Assembly: GCA_945901025.1 (NCBI GenBank)
Contig: CAMDJW010000010.1
Location: 37,063-101,062, forward strand
Length of the DNA stretch: 64,000 nucleotides
Source of the DNA: Spirosoma fluviale
GTDB taxonomy: Bacteria > Bacteroidota > Bacteroidia > Cytophagales > Spirosomataceae
Reading direction: 5' to 3'
Below, in pieces: positions 25,298 through 33,956 of this stretch. Each line of letters begins with the position of its first letter. Positions within the stretch are counted from its first letter, which is position 1. The notes under the pieces are model-generated. The model did no database searches, was not told where the DNA came from, and saw only the letters and a list, made by a program, of their open reading frames with translations. The position numbers and the translations under genes were made by a program.

Positions 25298-26638
25298 ATG
25301 AAAATATTAACGGAACAGATAGACGTACCAGGGATTGAAACCATTGATGTTTTTTGCAAACATGGTGGTTATCAGGCGGTGGAAAAAGCGATTAAAAAAA
25401 TGACTCCTGATGAGGTAACGGAAGAGGTGAAAAAGTCAGGATTAAGGGGTCGTGGGGGAGCAGGATTTCCGGTAGGGATGAAGTGGTCTTTCTTGGCTAA
25501 GCCGGAGGGGATTCCTCGGTATTTGGTGTGTAATGCAGATGAGTCTGAGCCTGGAACCTTTAAGGATCATTATTTGATGTGGAAATCTCCGCATACCTTG
25601 ATTGAGGGAATGATTGTTTCAAGTTTTGCTTTAGGGGCTAATACCTCTTATATCTATGTGCGGGGTGAGTTGATGTATGTCATTCACATTTTGGAAAAAG
25701 CGATTCAAGAGGCTTATGATAAGGGGTATTTGGGTAAAAATATCTTGGGATCTGGCTATGATTTAGATCTTTATGTTCAGCCTGGTGGAGGCGCCTATAT
25801 ATGTGGCGAAGAAACGGCATTACTGGAATCATTGGAAGGCAAAAGGGGTAATCCTCGGATTAAACCTCCTTTTCCAGCGGTAAAAGGGGTGTGGCAGTGT
25901 CCTACAGTGGTGAATAATGTGGAGTCGATTGCGGCTACTTCCTGGATCATAAATCATGGGGGTGACGCGTATGCGGCGATTGGTGTGGGAAGAAGTACGG
26001 GGACCAAATTGATTTCTGCATCGGGACATATTCGTAAGCCAGGGGTTTATGAAATTCCGTTGGGAATCACGGTGGAAGATTTTATTTATTCGGATGAATG
26101 GTGTGGCGGAATTCGGGAAGGACATAAGTTGAAAGCTGTGGTAGCAGGGGGTTCATCGGTACCTATTTTATCCGCTGAGATGATTTTGAATACGGTCGAC
26201 GGGGAGAAAAGATTAATGACCTATGAATCCTTATCGGACGGTGGATTTGCCACGGGAACGATGTTGGGTTCTGGAGGTTTTATTGTCATGGATGAAACTA
26301 CTTGCATTGTGCATAATACATTGACCTTTGCTCGTTTTTATCACCATGAATCCTGTGGACAATGCTCACCTTGTCGAGAGGGAACGGGTTGGATGGACAA
26401 GGTGATTTATCGGATTGAGCATGGCAAAGGAAGAAAAGAGGACATTGATTTATTGGTCGATGTAGCCAAAAAAATAGAGGGAAATACGATTTGTCCCTTA
26501 GGAGATGCGGCTGCATGGCCGGTGGCTGCTGCGATTAGGCATTTTAGAGATGAGTTTGAATGGCACATTGAGCATCCTGAGTTAGCGATTCAGCCTGGCG
26601 CTGTCTACATGCGACCAGGTGCTAGTTGGGCCCAATAA
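25298..26638 (+). CDS. nuoF: NADH-quinone oxidoreductase subunit F
   Basis: This 446-residue NADH-binding subunit holds FMN and the N3 cluster. It shows 'GLRGRGGAGFPVGMKW' (about 49-64), 'CNADESEPGTFKD' (about 79-91), 'GAYICGEETALLESLEG' (about 167-183) and the 4Fe-4S loop 'ESCGQCSPCREGTGW' with the distal Cys in 'NTICPLGDAAAWP'. All are intact. The stop at 26638 is followed after 8 bases by a glycosyltransferase gene that splits nuoF from nuoG. Confidence 0.97.
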   Translation: MKILTEQIDVPGIETIDVFCKHGGYQAVEKAIKKMTPDEVTEEVKKSGLRGRGGAGFPVGMKWSFLAKPEGIPRYLVCNADESEPGTFKDHYLMWKSPHTLIEGMIVSSFALGANTSYIYVRGELMYVIHILEKAIQEAYDKGYLGKNILGSGYDLDLYVQPGGGAYICGEETALLESLEGKRGNPRIKPPFPAVKGVWQCPTVVNNVESIAATSWIINHGGDAYAAIGVGRSTGTKLISASGHIRKPGVYEIPLGITVEDFIYSDEWCGGIREGHKLKAVVAGGSSVPILSAEMILNTVDGEKRLMTYESLSDGGFATGTMLGSGGFIVMDETTCIVHNTLTFARFYHHESCGQCSPCREGTGWMDKVIYRIEHGKGRKEDIDLLVDVAKKIEGNTICPLGDAAAWPVAAAIRHFRDEFEWHIEHPELAIQPGAVYMRPGASWAQ

Positions 26639-26646
26639 ACAAACCA

Positions 26647-27801
26647 ATGACTTCGAAAATTCTGTTTGTCGGTCATGATGCGAATAGTGCTGGAGCGCAA
26701 ATAGTGTTATTGAATTGGTTGAAAGCGGAGGCAGGTAGAGGTAAAAAGAATTATTTGTTGTTGGAAAAAGGTGGAGACCTATTGCCTAAATATGAGCGAT
26801 ATGCCAAAGTTTGGGTCTGGCGAAAGGGACCTAACAAGATTGAAAAGATTTATAAAAAAATACCTTTTCTCAAACGTGAGGATCGGATAGATCGGGAACC
26901 GAACCGGACAGAAATTGCGGTCATGGTGAAAGAATTTAGACGGGAGAAATTTAGTCTGATTTTAGGAAACACGGTGGCTTCCTTAAGTTTATTGCAACAG
27001 CTTCAAGGAATGAGAATTCCTTTTGGAGCCTATGTTCATGAGCTTAATTTTTCGTTGACCATGTATGCTTCTGATAAGGATATGCAATTTTTGGCACAAA
27101 AGGTTAGCCTAGTTTTTTGCGTTTCGAAGCAGGTAAACCGATTGTTAGTTGACAAATTTAATGTGCCTAATGAGCGGACACTATTATTGCCACCCATCAT
27201 TGAAATTCCTAAAAATCATTCAGATCGAGGGAGTCAATTGCGGGAAGATTTAGGAATTCCTGCCGATGCATTAGTGGTTTTAGGATGTGGATTAGCGGAA
27301 TGGAGGAAAGGTACGGATATATTTATTCGGGTGGCCCGACAAGTTATTCGTAAAATGCCAAAGGTGCATTTTATTTGGTTAGGAGTTGGGGATAATGTTT
27401 TTTCAGCTGAATTAAAGGCTGAAAAGGAGCATTGGGATGAGGCAAAACAAGTGCATTTAGTTCCTCAAAAATTGGATTCAAAACCCTATTTTGAGGCGAT
27501 GGACTTGTTCTTTTTATCATCGAGGGAGGATCCATTTCCTTTAGTTATGCTGGAAGCGGCCTATCACCAAAAACCTATCTTAGGTTTTAAGGATAGTGGT
27601 GGTGTAAGTGATTTTTTACAAGATTTCCCTGACATGTTAGTGGGATATCTGGAGGAAGAGCAAGCAAGAGATGGTATATTAAAATGGCTTGAGAAGGATG
27701 CAAGTGCTCAAACCGAAATGAGATTAGAATTGAAAAATAAATCATTGCAATATTCAGCTGAATGTTTTTTAGAACGTTGGCATAATATGGGTTTAAATTA
27801 A
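26647..27801 (+). CDS. GT4-type glycosyltransferase embedded in the nuo operon
   Basis: This protein is 384 residues long from the ATG at 26647; a TTG at 26626 would overlap nuoF and is less likely. It has a GT-B fold of the GT4 kind. The N-terminal domain has 'ILFVGHDANSAGAQIVLLNWL' (about 4-24, read in parts). The C-terminal domain has 'VVLGCGLAEWRKGTDIFIRVA' and the nucleotide-sugar motif 'FFLSSREDPFPLVMLEAAYHQKP', with the EX7E-like Glu residues. It likely acts at the cytosolic face on a cell-surface glycan. It is flanked by nuoF (8 bases) and nuoG (6 bases) in the same direction, so it is co-transcribed with complex I. It has no evident functional link to respiration. It resembles the glycosyltransferases in the glycan cluster at 35-43 kb only in fold. 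Confidence 0.9.
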   Translation: MTSKILFVGHDANSAGAQIVLLNWLKAEAGRGKKNYLLLEKGGDLLPKYERYAKVWVWRKGPNKIEKIYKKIPFLKREDRIDREPNRTEIAVMVKEFRREKFSLILGNTVASLSLLQQLQGMRIPFGAYVHELNFSLTMYASDKDMQFLAQKVSLVFCVSKQVNRLLVDKFNVPNERTLLLPPIIEIPKNHSDRGSQLREDLGIPADALVVLGCGLAEWRKGTDIFIRVARQVIRKMPKVHFIWLGVGDNVFSAELKAEKEHWDEAKQVHLVPQKLDSKPYFEAMDLFFLSSREDPFPLVMLEAAYHQKPILGFKDSGGVSDFLQDFPDMLVGYLEEEQARDGILKWLEKDASAQTEMRLELKNKSLQYSAECFLERWHNMGLN

Positions 27802-27807
27802 GTAAAA

Positions 27808-28833
27808 ATGAAAGTAACGATAGATAATATCACGTTAGAGGTAGAACAGGGAACGACGATTATGCAGGCGGCCCGACAAATTGGACCTGAGATTGCACCT
27901 CCGGCCATGTGCTATTATGAGCCATTAAAGGCTTCTGGTGGTAAATGCCGAGGATGTTTAGTCAAGGTGACGGCGGGTTCTGAAAAGGATCCAAGGCCGA
28001 TGCCTAAATTAGTTCCCGCTTGTCTTACTCAAGTGCAAGATGGAATGATTGTGGAAAACACGATCAATGAAGAGGTGCTTGAAACTAGACGTGGAATTGT
28101 TGAGTTTTTATTATTGAATCATCCATTAGACTGTCCAGTTTGTGATCAGGCGGGTGAGTGTCATTTACAAGATTTTTCTTTTGAGCATGGAGTTTCAAAC
28201 ACCCGGACTGCTGAGGAAAGAAATACGTTTGAGCCGACGGACCTAGGGCCCAACATTCAATTGCACATGAATCGCTGTATTTTATGTTACCGTTGTGTCT
28301 ATACAGCGGATCAGATTACAGATGGTCGCGTACATGGGGTGATGAACCGTGGGGATCATGCCGAAATTAGTACCTACATCGACAAGGCGATTGACAATGA
28401 TTTTTCTGGCAATATGATTGACGTATGTCCAGTGGGTGCATTGACCGATAAAACATACCGATTTAAAAGCAGAGTTTGGTTTTCCAAACCCGTTGAAGCT
28501 CATTGTTCCTGTGAGAAATGCTCGGGCCAAGTTACTTTATGGTACAAGGGGGACGAAGTGATCCGAGTAACAGGTCGTAAAAATGAATGGGGCGAGGTCA
28601 AAGAGTTTATTTGCAATACTTGTCGATTTGATCGGAAGAAAACGGCTGAATGGACGATTGAAGGTCCCACTCAAATTTCGCGTCATTCTGTTATTTCTGC
28701 GAATAAATATGGGGCAAACTTAATTCAGCCAGCCTTTCCTATCAGCCAAGCTGCTAGGGATTATAAGTTGATCAATGACGATCGTGATCGAAGTTTTTTG
28801 AAGGATCAAATTAAATTAGAAGCTAAAAAATAA
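27808..28833 (+). CDS. nuoG: NADH-quinone oxidoreductase subunit G (short, Fe-S part only)
   Basis: This 341-residue protein corresponds to the Fe-S N-terminal third of E. coli-type NuoG. It has a 2Fe-2S ferredoxin domain ('MCYYEPLKASGGKCRGCLVKV', Cys cluster about 35-50 plus a later Cys), a His-Cys cluster ('HPLDCPVCDQAGECHLQD', about 105-122), and a 4Fe-4S site ('NRCILCYRCVYTADQ' and 'DVCPVGALTDK'). A fourth Cys group ('CSCEKCSG' and 'CNTCRFDR') marks the start of the molybdopterin-like region, which then ends. Short NuoG is usual in Bacteroidota, so I do not regard this as a broken gene. It links NuoEF to the N2 relay. Confidence 0.94.
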   Translation: MKVTIDNITLEVEQGTTIMQAARQIGPEIAPPAMCYYEPLKASGGKCRGCLVKVTAGSEKDPRPMPKLVPACLTQVQDGMIVENTINEEVLETRRGIVEFLLLNHPLDCPVCDQAGECHLQDFSFEHGVSNTRTAEERNTFEPTDLGPNIQLHMNRCILCYRCVYTADQITDGRVHGVMNRGDHAEISTYIDKAIDNDFSGNMIDVCPVGALTDKTYRFKSRVWFSKPVEAHCSCEKCSGQVTLWYKGDEVIRVTGRKNEWGEVKEFICNTCRFDRKKTAEWTIEGPTQISRHSVISANKYGANLIQPAFPISQAARDYKLINDDRDRSFLKDQIKLEAKK

Positions 28834-28834
28834 T

Positions 28835-29959
28835 ATGGATTTACTATCAGATTTATTTCTTGCTAAGGCTGCGTTTATTGGAATTGTATTTGCCATTACA
28901 TTGGGCATTGCCGCATATTCCACTTATTTTGAGCGTAAAATTGCGGCTTTCATGCAAGATCGTATTGGTCCAGATCGCGCAGGTCCTTTTGGGATATTGC
29001 AGCCTTTGGCAGATGCGGTGAAGATGTTTATGAAGGAAGATTTTATTCCAGCCAATTCAAACAAATGGTTGTTTATCGCTGGCCCATGTTTGTCGATGTT
29101 AACGGCTCTGATGACTTCAGCCGTTGTACCTTTTGGGGATACGGTGACCATCGGTGGTGTAACTTTCGATTTGCAGGGAATTGATGTCAATATTGGAATC
29201 TTATGGGTTTTTGGTATTGTTTCTTTGGGTGTTTATGGGATTTTAATTGGCGGCTGGGCGTCCAACAACAAGTATTCGTTGTTAGGGGCGATTCGAGCAG
29301 CATCTCAAAACATCTCATATGAATTAGCGATGGGATTGGCCATTATCGCCATATTATTGTTTACAGGAAGCTTGTCAACCAAGGCGATTGTGGAGGGCCA
29401 GCAAAATGGGCATTGGAATATTTTTTACCAACCGCTTGGCTTTATTATCTTTTTGATTTGCGCTTTTGCCGAATGTAATAGAACTCCTTTCGATTTACCA
29501 GAATGTGAGACGGAGTTAATCGGTGGTTACCACACGGAATATTCATCGATGAAGTTGGGCTTTTATTTATTTGCTGAATACATCAATATGTTTATTTCAG
29601 GAGCTGTCATGGCAACGCTTTATTTTGGTGGTTATGATTACCCGGGGATTGATTTTGTCACGGCTCAGTTTGGTAATAATATTGCGGTATTTGTAGGGAT
29701 GGGGGCGCTAATTGGCAAAGCACTTTTATTTGTTTTTGTATTTATGTGGGTTCGTTGGACTTTGCCTCGTTTTCGATATGACCAATTAATGGGATTGGGT
29801 TGGGCTGGATTAATTCCATTATCTATGTATAATGTAGTTGTGACTGCTTTTGGTATATTAATTGGCAAGCCGTTTACCGCCGGCATCGTAGGAGTTGTTT
29901 TATTGATCCTTGGATTATTAATCCACGATCAGTTATTTGTAAAGAAAAAAATAGCTTAG
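28835..29959 (+). CDS. nuoH: NADH-quinone oxidoreductase subunit H
   Basis: This 374-residue membrane subunit has eight to nine helices. Signatures are 'YFERKIAAFMQDRIGPDRAG' (about 31-50), 'LQPLADAVKMFMKEDF' (about 56-71), 'CAFAECNRTPFDLPECETEL' (about 208-227) and 'GGYHTEYSSMKLG' (about 229-241). It forms the quinone channel entrance. The gene begins one base after the nuoG stop and ends 4 bases before nuoI. Confidence 0.97.
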   Translation: MDLLSDLFLAKAAFIGIVFAITLGIAAYSTYFERKIAAFMQDRIGPDRAGPFGILQPLADAVKMFMKEDFIPANSNKWLFIAGPCLSMLTALMTSAVVPFGDTVTIGGVTFDLQGIDVNIGILWVFGIVSLGVYGILIGGWASNNKYSLLGAIRAASQNISYELAMGLAIIAILLFTGSLSTKAIVEGQQNGHWNIFYQPLGFIIFLICAFAECNRTPFDLPECETELIGGYHTEYSSMKLGFYLFAEYINMFISGAVMATLYFGGYDYPGIDFVTAQFGNNIAVFVGMGALIGKALLFVFVFMWVRWTLPRFRYDQLMGLGWAGLIPLSMYNVVVTAFGILIGKPFTAGIVGVVLLILGLLIHDQLFVKKKIA

Positions 29960-29963
29960 GAAT

Positions 29964-30482
29964 ATGAAATTAAGCAATCGAACTAAAGTGATGGAGCAGG
30001 GTGAAATGACCCTTGCCGAGCGTATGTATTTACCTGCCATTGTGGGGGGTATGGCAACCACGCTTAAGCACTTTTTCTCAAAACCAGTAACCATTCGTTA
30101 TCCAGAACAGAAGCGATATTTGGGGCCAATTTTTAGGGGCCAACATATTTTAAAGAAGGATGAGCAGGGAGCAGAAAGATGTACTGCATGTGGATTATGT
30201 GCAGTTGCATGCCCAGCTGAGGCGATATCAATGGTGGCGGCTGAGCGTATACCGGGTGAGGAAAAATTATATAGAGAAGAAAAATATGCCAAAGTATACG
30301 AAGTCAATATGCTTCGTTGCATCTTTTGCGGGCTTTGTGAAGAGGCCTGTCCAAAGGAGGCTATTTTCCTTCGTCACGACACGATGGTACCTGTTTTTAA
30401 TAGCCGCGATGAGGTTATTTACGGGAAAGATAAATTAGTAGAAAAAATGGACCAACGCTATTTGCGCGACGGTTGGAAATAA
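29964..30482 (+). CDS. nuoI: NADH-quinone oxidoreductase subunit I
   Basis: This 172-residue ferredoxin-like subunit has two 4Fe-4S clusters (N6a/N6b): 'CTACGLCAVACPAEAI' (about 73-88) and 'CIFCGLCEEACPKEAI' (about 118-133). The N-terminal 'ATTLKHFFSKPVTIRYPE' is an amphipathic segment that lies along the membrane. It carries electrons from NuoG to NuoB. It is placed 7 bases before nuoJ. Confidence 0.97.
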   Translation: MKLSNRTKVMEQGEMTLAERMYLPAIVGGMATTLKHFFSKPVTIRYPEQKRYLGPIFRGQHILKKDEQGAERCTACGLCAVACPAEAISMVAAERIPGEEKLYREEKYAKVYEVNMLRCIFCGLCEEACPKEAIFLRHDTMVPVFNSRDEVIYGKDKLVEKMDQRYLRDGWK

Positions 30483-30489
30483 TAATAAT

Positions 30490-31005
30490 ATGGTGATTTC
30501 TAATATTTGGTATTTTCTTTCTGGGTTAACCTTGTTGAGCGCCTTGATGGTTGTTTTAGCTAAAAATCCCATTCATAGTGTTTTGTATTTAGTTTTCACT
30601 TTCTTTTGCATTTCGGGTCACTATGTGCTTTTAAATGCGCAGTTTTTGATGGCTGTTAACATTATTGTCTATGCGGGGGCTATCATGGTTTTGTTTTTAT
30701 TTGTGATTATGATGTTTGATTTGAAAAAGAATCAACCCGAATCTAAATCTTCACTAACTAAATTAGCCGGCTCAGTTGTTGCGGGTACTTTATTGGTTTT
30801 GTTAATTGCTTTATTGCGCAAAAATAACTTGCCAGCACCTTCAGAGGTTAATTTCAAATCTCAAACGGGAATGGTGGAAACCTTAGGTAAGATCTTATAT
30901 ACGGAATATCTGTTGCCTTTTGAATTAATTTCAATCTTGTTCTTTGTGGCAATGGTCGGTGCGGTGATGTTAGGAAAACGAGAAGCGGGCGAACGTAATT
31001 TTTAA
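30490..31005 (+). CDS. nuoJ: NADH-quinone oxidoreductase subunit J
   Basis: This 171-residue membrane protein has five helices and the NuoJ pattern 'NPIHSVLYLVFTFFCISGHYVLLNAQFLMAVNIIVYAGAIMVLFLFVIMMFDL' (about 26-79, read in parts). This includes the helix-3 pi-bulge region 'VYAGAIMVLFLFV'. It is the last nuo gene present: a strong terminator follows 14 bases after the stop, and nuoK, L, M and N are not in the window. Confidence 0.95.
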   Translation: MVISNIWYFLSGLTLLSALMVVLAKNPIHSVLYLVFTFFCISGHYVLLNAQFLMAVNIIVYAGAIMVLFLFVIMMFDLKKNQPESKSSLTKLAGSVVAGTLLVLLIALLRKNNLPAPSEVNFKSQTGMVETLGKILYTEYLLPFELISILFFVAMVGAVMLGKREAGERNF

Positions 31006-31019
31006 TCGAGGATGAGCAT

Positions 31020-31055
31020 AAAAAAAGGGATCTGATTTTTCAGATCCCTTTTTTT
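31020..31055. terminator. Strong bidirectional terminator after nuoJ
   Basis: A-run, stem GGGATCTGA (31027-31035), loop TTTT, stem TCAGATCCC (31040-31048), then seven T. It is perfectly paired and symmetric, so it ends the nuo operon and the convergent minus-strand gene whose stop is at 31070. Confidence 0.95.
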
Positions 31056-31069
31056 GTTACCTAATAAAC

Positions 31070-31837
31070 TTATTTTTTTGAACTTTTCTTTCCTTTAACT
31101 GGGCGGTCAAATATTCCTAGTTTCAATCCTATTTGGCCTGAAACCCCTTTCATATCATCAGTACTATTTTTGCCAGCGGTAAATCGGTAATTGACCGCAC
31201 CAAATAATTTAGCATATTTAAATACATTTAATTCAAGACTAACACCGGGTTGTATGCCAAATGCCGCGCGGCCTCGATTAAACATACCTCTGTCATCGTC
31301 AAAATCATGATTCCTAAATTTGGGATGTGGGGTGCCCAATGGAGGGTTGTTATTATATTGGGGATTTGGAATCAATAAAATATCGGGATCTTCTGTACGA
31401 ATTCTCCCAATCATTAAAGGAAAACTCACATGTATGAGTGCATTGGGTTTTGGAGTGTATTCTAATTGAAAACCTGAAAACGATTGCCTAGGTTTCGAGG
31501 TAGTTGACATATTTCGATTTTCGCCACCTCTCATATTACCTAAAACTCCTGCACCGAATGACCATTGGTTATTGACATGAATGGCAAAATTAAAACCTTG
31601 TTGGACTCCTAATTGGCCAAACTGCACTACTGGACCTGCCGTAAATCCCCAGGATTTCAAACCACTCCCTTTTTTCAACGAGAAGAGGGTTTTTAATTCG
31701 GTTTGGGGTTGATCTTTTTTAACTGTGTCAAGTTGTGTAGATCCAACATGGATGGCTTGGGAAGAAAACCCTAAGATTAATGAAAATAAAATTAAGGTCA
31801 GGCGAATTGAATTTGATTTAATGTACATATGTTTCAT
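31070..31837 (-). CDS. Exported outer-membrane beta-barrel-like protein of unknown function
   Basis: This 255-residue precursor has a signal peptide (about 1-29). The mature protein is rich in alternating hydrophobic/aromatic strands: 'SWGFTAGPVVQFGQLGVQQGFNFAIHV', 'WSFGAGVLGNMRGG', 'QLEYTPKPNALIHVSFPLMIGRI', 'KLFGAVNYRFTAG', 'GQIGLKLGIF'. This pattern suggests a small barrel. A lysine-rich tail (KGKKSSKK) follows the last strand, which is unusual because barrel proteins normally end in an aromatic residue. I do not recognise a family. Another in-frame ATG at 31828 is possible. It lies downstream of the TonB receptor, 139 bases away. Confidence 0.65.
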   Translation of the reverse strand: MKHMYIKSNSIRLTLILFSLILGFSSQAIHVGSTQLDTVKKDQPQTELKTLFSLKKGSGLKSWGFTAGPVVQFGQLGVQQGFNFAIHVNNQWSFGAGVLGNMRGGENRNMSTTSKPRQSFSGFQLEYTPKPNALIHVSFPLMIGRIRTEDPDILLIPNPQYNNNPPLGTPHPKFRNHDFDDDRGMFNRGRAAFGIQPGVSLELNVFKYAKLFGAVNYRFTAGKNSTDDMKGVSGQIGLKLGIFDRPVKGKKSSKK

Positions 31838-31976
31838 TTTTTGATTTCGAGAGCAAGCTATAAATATCTTTTAAATATTTTTATTGAATTCGATATTAAC
31901 TTCAATATTGGGGATGAATGCGATTCCTATGCAAGAGATTTGATTTAATGGATAAATTAAATTTCACTCGGACTAG

Positions 31977-33956
31977 TTAATAGATGTTTATTTTTAGGCC
32001 AATCGAAAAGTTTCTACCGGGTGCAGCGTTATAATATCTTCCGGCTGCGGCATTTAAATCCGGTCCTAGACTGTAGGATTCATTCAGGATATTTTCCAAG
32101 GCAAACCAAAGCTCCCACCCAAATTTACGGTTTGATTTTTGATATGAAATTTTAGAATTCCAAATTCGATAGGCTGGCATTTGATCTGTATTCGCGTCAT
32201 TTAAATATAAGTAATCCGAGAAGATGTATTGTTGGTTCCATGAAAACCCTGACGGATGATTGAAAATAGCGAGTACTGAATTTTGAAATGGACTTGTCCC
32301 GGTCAAGAAATTACCATTATATGTTTTCCCAGCGGTGGTATAATCCGTGAATCTAAAATCTTGCCATGTGGTCGAGTTGTTGACCAATAGGTATTTATGT
32401 GCTTTCCAGGTCGTGGTTAATTCAAGTCCTTTTTGTGTCGTTTCACCGACGTTTGCAAAGTAATCAGAACCGTCAGCGGCTCTTCTGACTACGATGGTTT
32501 CATTGAGATTAAATAAATAGGCTGTTAAATCCCAATTGAAAGATTTGTCATTGGATTCACCTTTCCATGCAATTTCCTTATTCCAGCCCTTTTCCGCTTT
32601 TAAATTGGTATTAATAATGCCAGCCGAAGGCCGCATTTCAGCAATGCTTGGAGGCGAATAACCCTGCGCTATTTTAGCCGTGATACTTTGGTGCAAGCCT
32701 AATTTCCGGACGATGGCTGCTCGGGGCGAGAAGATCGTTTCTTGATTTATGTATTGAGTCGAGTAGGTGTTTAGACTTCCAGAAAGCGTCAATATCCACT
32801 GCGTATTAATTTCATAATCGGCTTGCAAAAAAGTTGTTAATTGCTCTAAATGGGTGTTTTGGGTTAATTGCAAAGTGTCTTTGATTCCTTTTTTATTCCC
32901 AAATGTTTGGCTATCAAATTGGCCTGATTGCCATTCATAACCCGCGTCTAAATTGATGATTCCTTTGCGATGAATGACGCCCCGACTACTAAAATTGGGC
33001 TCATTTCGTAATTCATAATTTCGGATGGTTGGATTTTCAACCTGATTATATTGAAATGCATTGATGAAATTCCACCCCCATTTTGAATTAAATTGATTGG
33101 ATATTTGTGCACCAACCCCAAAACTTTTTAATTTAAAAGTGGCTTGTTGGTCTACGGCACTTTTAAAAGCACCTGCGGCCGGCCTTGCATTCCTTGGATT
33201 ATCTTGATATTGTTTTAACGTTAATCCACCGGGCGTCTGATAAGCTAAATCTCCATAGTAGGATGTGAGGCTGATAGCGCCTGATGTGCCAAATGATTGA
33301 TTGAATTCGTATGAAATCCATTGTTTCTTTATGGCAGATTGAATTCTGAATCCTTCCTGCTGCCATTGAGAAGCATATATTCGATGATTTCTAAAGGCGT
33401 TTCCTAGATTAATGTCAATAGATGTTTTTAACCCTCCAAGGGAAGGATACATCGTTTGAAATTTTATCTTATTTTTTAAATCAAAGCCACTATTGAAAAG
33501 GATTGCACCTCCAGTACCTGCACCATAAATCCCACCGCCAGGACCTTTTGTGATGATAATTTGACGAAATAAATCGGGCTCTAATAAAGACAAATAGGTG
33601 TTGTTCCCAGCATCAGTGAACGGGATTTGATTCCAATAAACTTTTATATTTCTGACGCCAAAGGGCGCTCTTAACGAGCTACCTCTGATGGCGATCCGAT
33701 AACTTCCTGGAGAACGCTCCTCCATACGAACGCCCGCTTGAGTATTTAATCCACTGACAAAACTAGTCCCGTTGGTCGGACTTATGATTTTGTCCGTTAA
33801 AATAGAAATAGCATCTGGACTGGTTAATTTCTGCCTTGATTTCTCAAATACTTTTACCTCTACATTAGTTAATTCTGTTGTTTTTAGACTATCCGATTGG
33901 ATGGATAAAGTTTGAAAAGCAATTAGGAGCGCTAGCAATAATAATTTAAAATTCAT
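31977..33956 (-). CDS. TonB-dependent outer-membrane receptor
   Basis: This 659-residue protein has a signal peptide (about 1-18). The plug domain begins at 'ELTNVEVKVFEKSRQKLTSPDAISIL' and includes 'RGSSLRAPFGVRNIKVYWNQIPFTDAGN' and 'IIITKGPGGGIYGAGTGGAILFNS'. A 22-strand-type barrel follows and ends in 'PGRNFSIGLKINIY' with the terminal aromatic. There is no carboxypeptidase-like N-terminal extension and no SusD partner, so it is more like siderophore, haem or cofactor receptors than glycan SusC. The substrate is not determined. Its start overlaps the preceding (upstream) gene by 11 bases, implying coupled expression. Confidence 0.92.
   Translation of the reverse strand: MNFKLLLLALLIAFQTLSIQSDSLKTTELTNVEVKVFEKSRQKLTSPDAISILTDKIISPTNGTSFVSGLNTQAGVRMEERSPGSYRIAIRGSSLRAPFGVRNIKVYWNQIPFTDAGNNTYLSLLEPDLFRQIIITKGPGGGIYGAGTGGAILFNSGFDLKNKIKFQTMYPSLGGLKTSIDINLGNAFRNHRIYASQWQQEGFRIQSAIKKQWISYEFNQSFGTSGAISLTSYYGDLAYQTPGGLTLKQYQDNPRNARPAAGAFKSAVDQQATFKLKSFGVGAQISNQFNSKWGWNFINAFQYNQVENPTIRNYELRNEPNFSSRGVIHRKGIINLDAGYEWQSGQFDSQTFGNKKGIKDTLQLTQNTHLEQLTTFLQADYEINTQWILTLSGSLNTYSTQYINQETIFSPRAAIVRKLGLHQSITAKIAQGYSPPSIAEMRPSAGIINTNLKAEKGWNKEIAWKGESNDKSFNWDLTAYLFNLNETIVVRRAADGSDYFANVGETTQKGLELTTTWKAHKYLLVNNSTTWQDFRFTDYTTAGKTYNGNFLTGTSPFQNSVLAIFNHPSGFSWNQQYIFSDYLYLNDANTDQMPAYRIWNSKISYQKSNRKFGWELWFALENILNESYSLGPDLNAAAGRYYNAAPGRNFSIGLKINIY

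Noticed and set aside
27808..28833. NuoG looks truncated compared with E. coli
   Set aside because: Short NuoG with only the Fe-S domains is normal for Bacteroidota, and all cluster ligands are intact, so this is not a broken gene.
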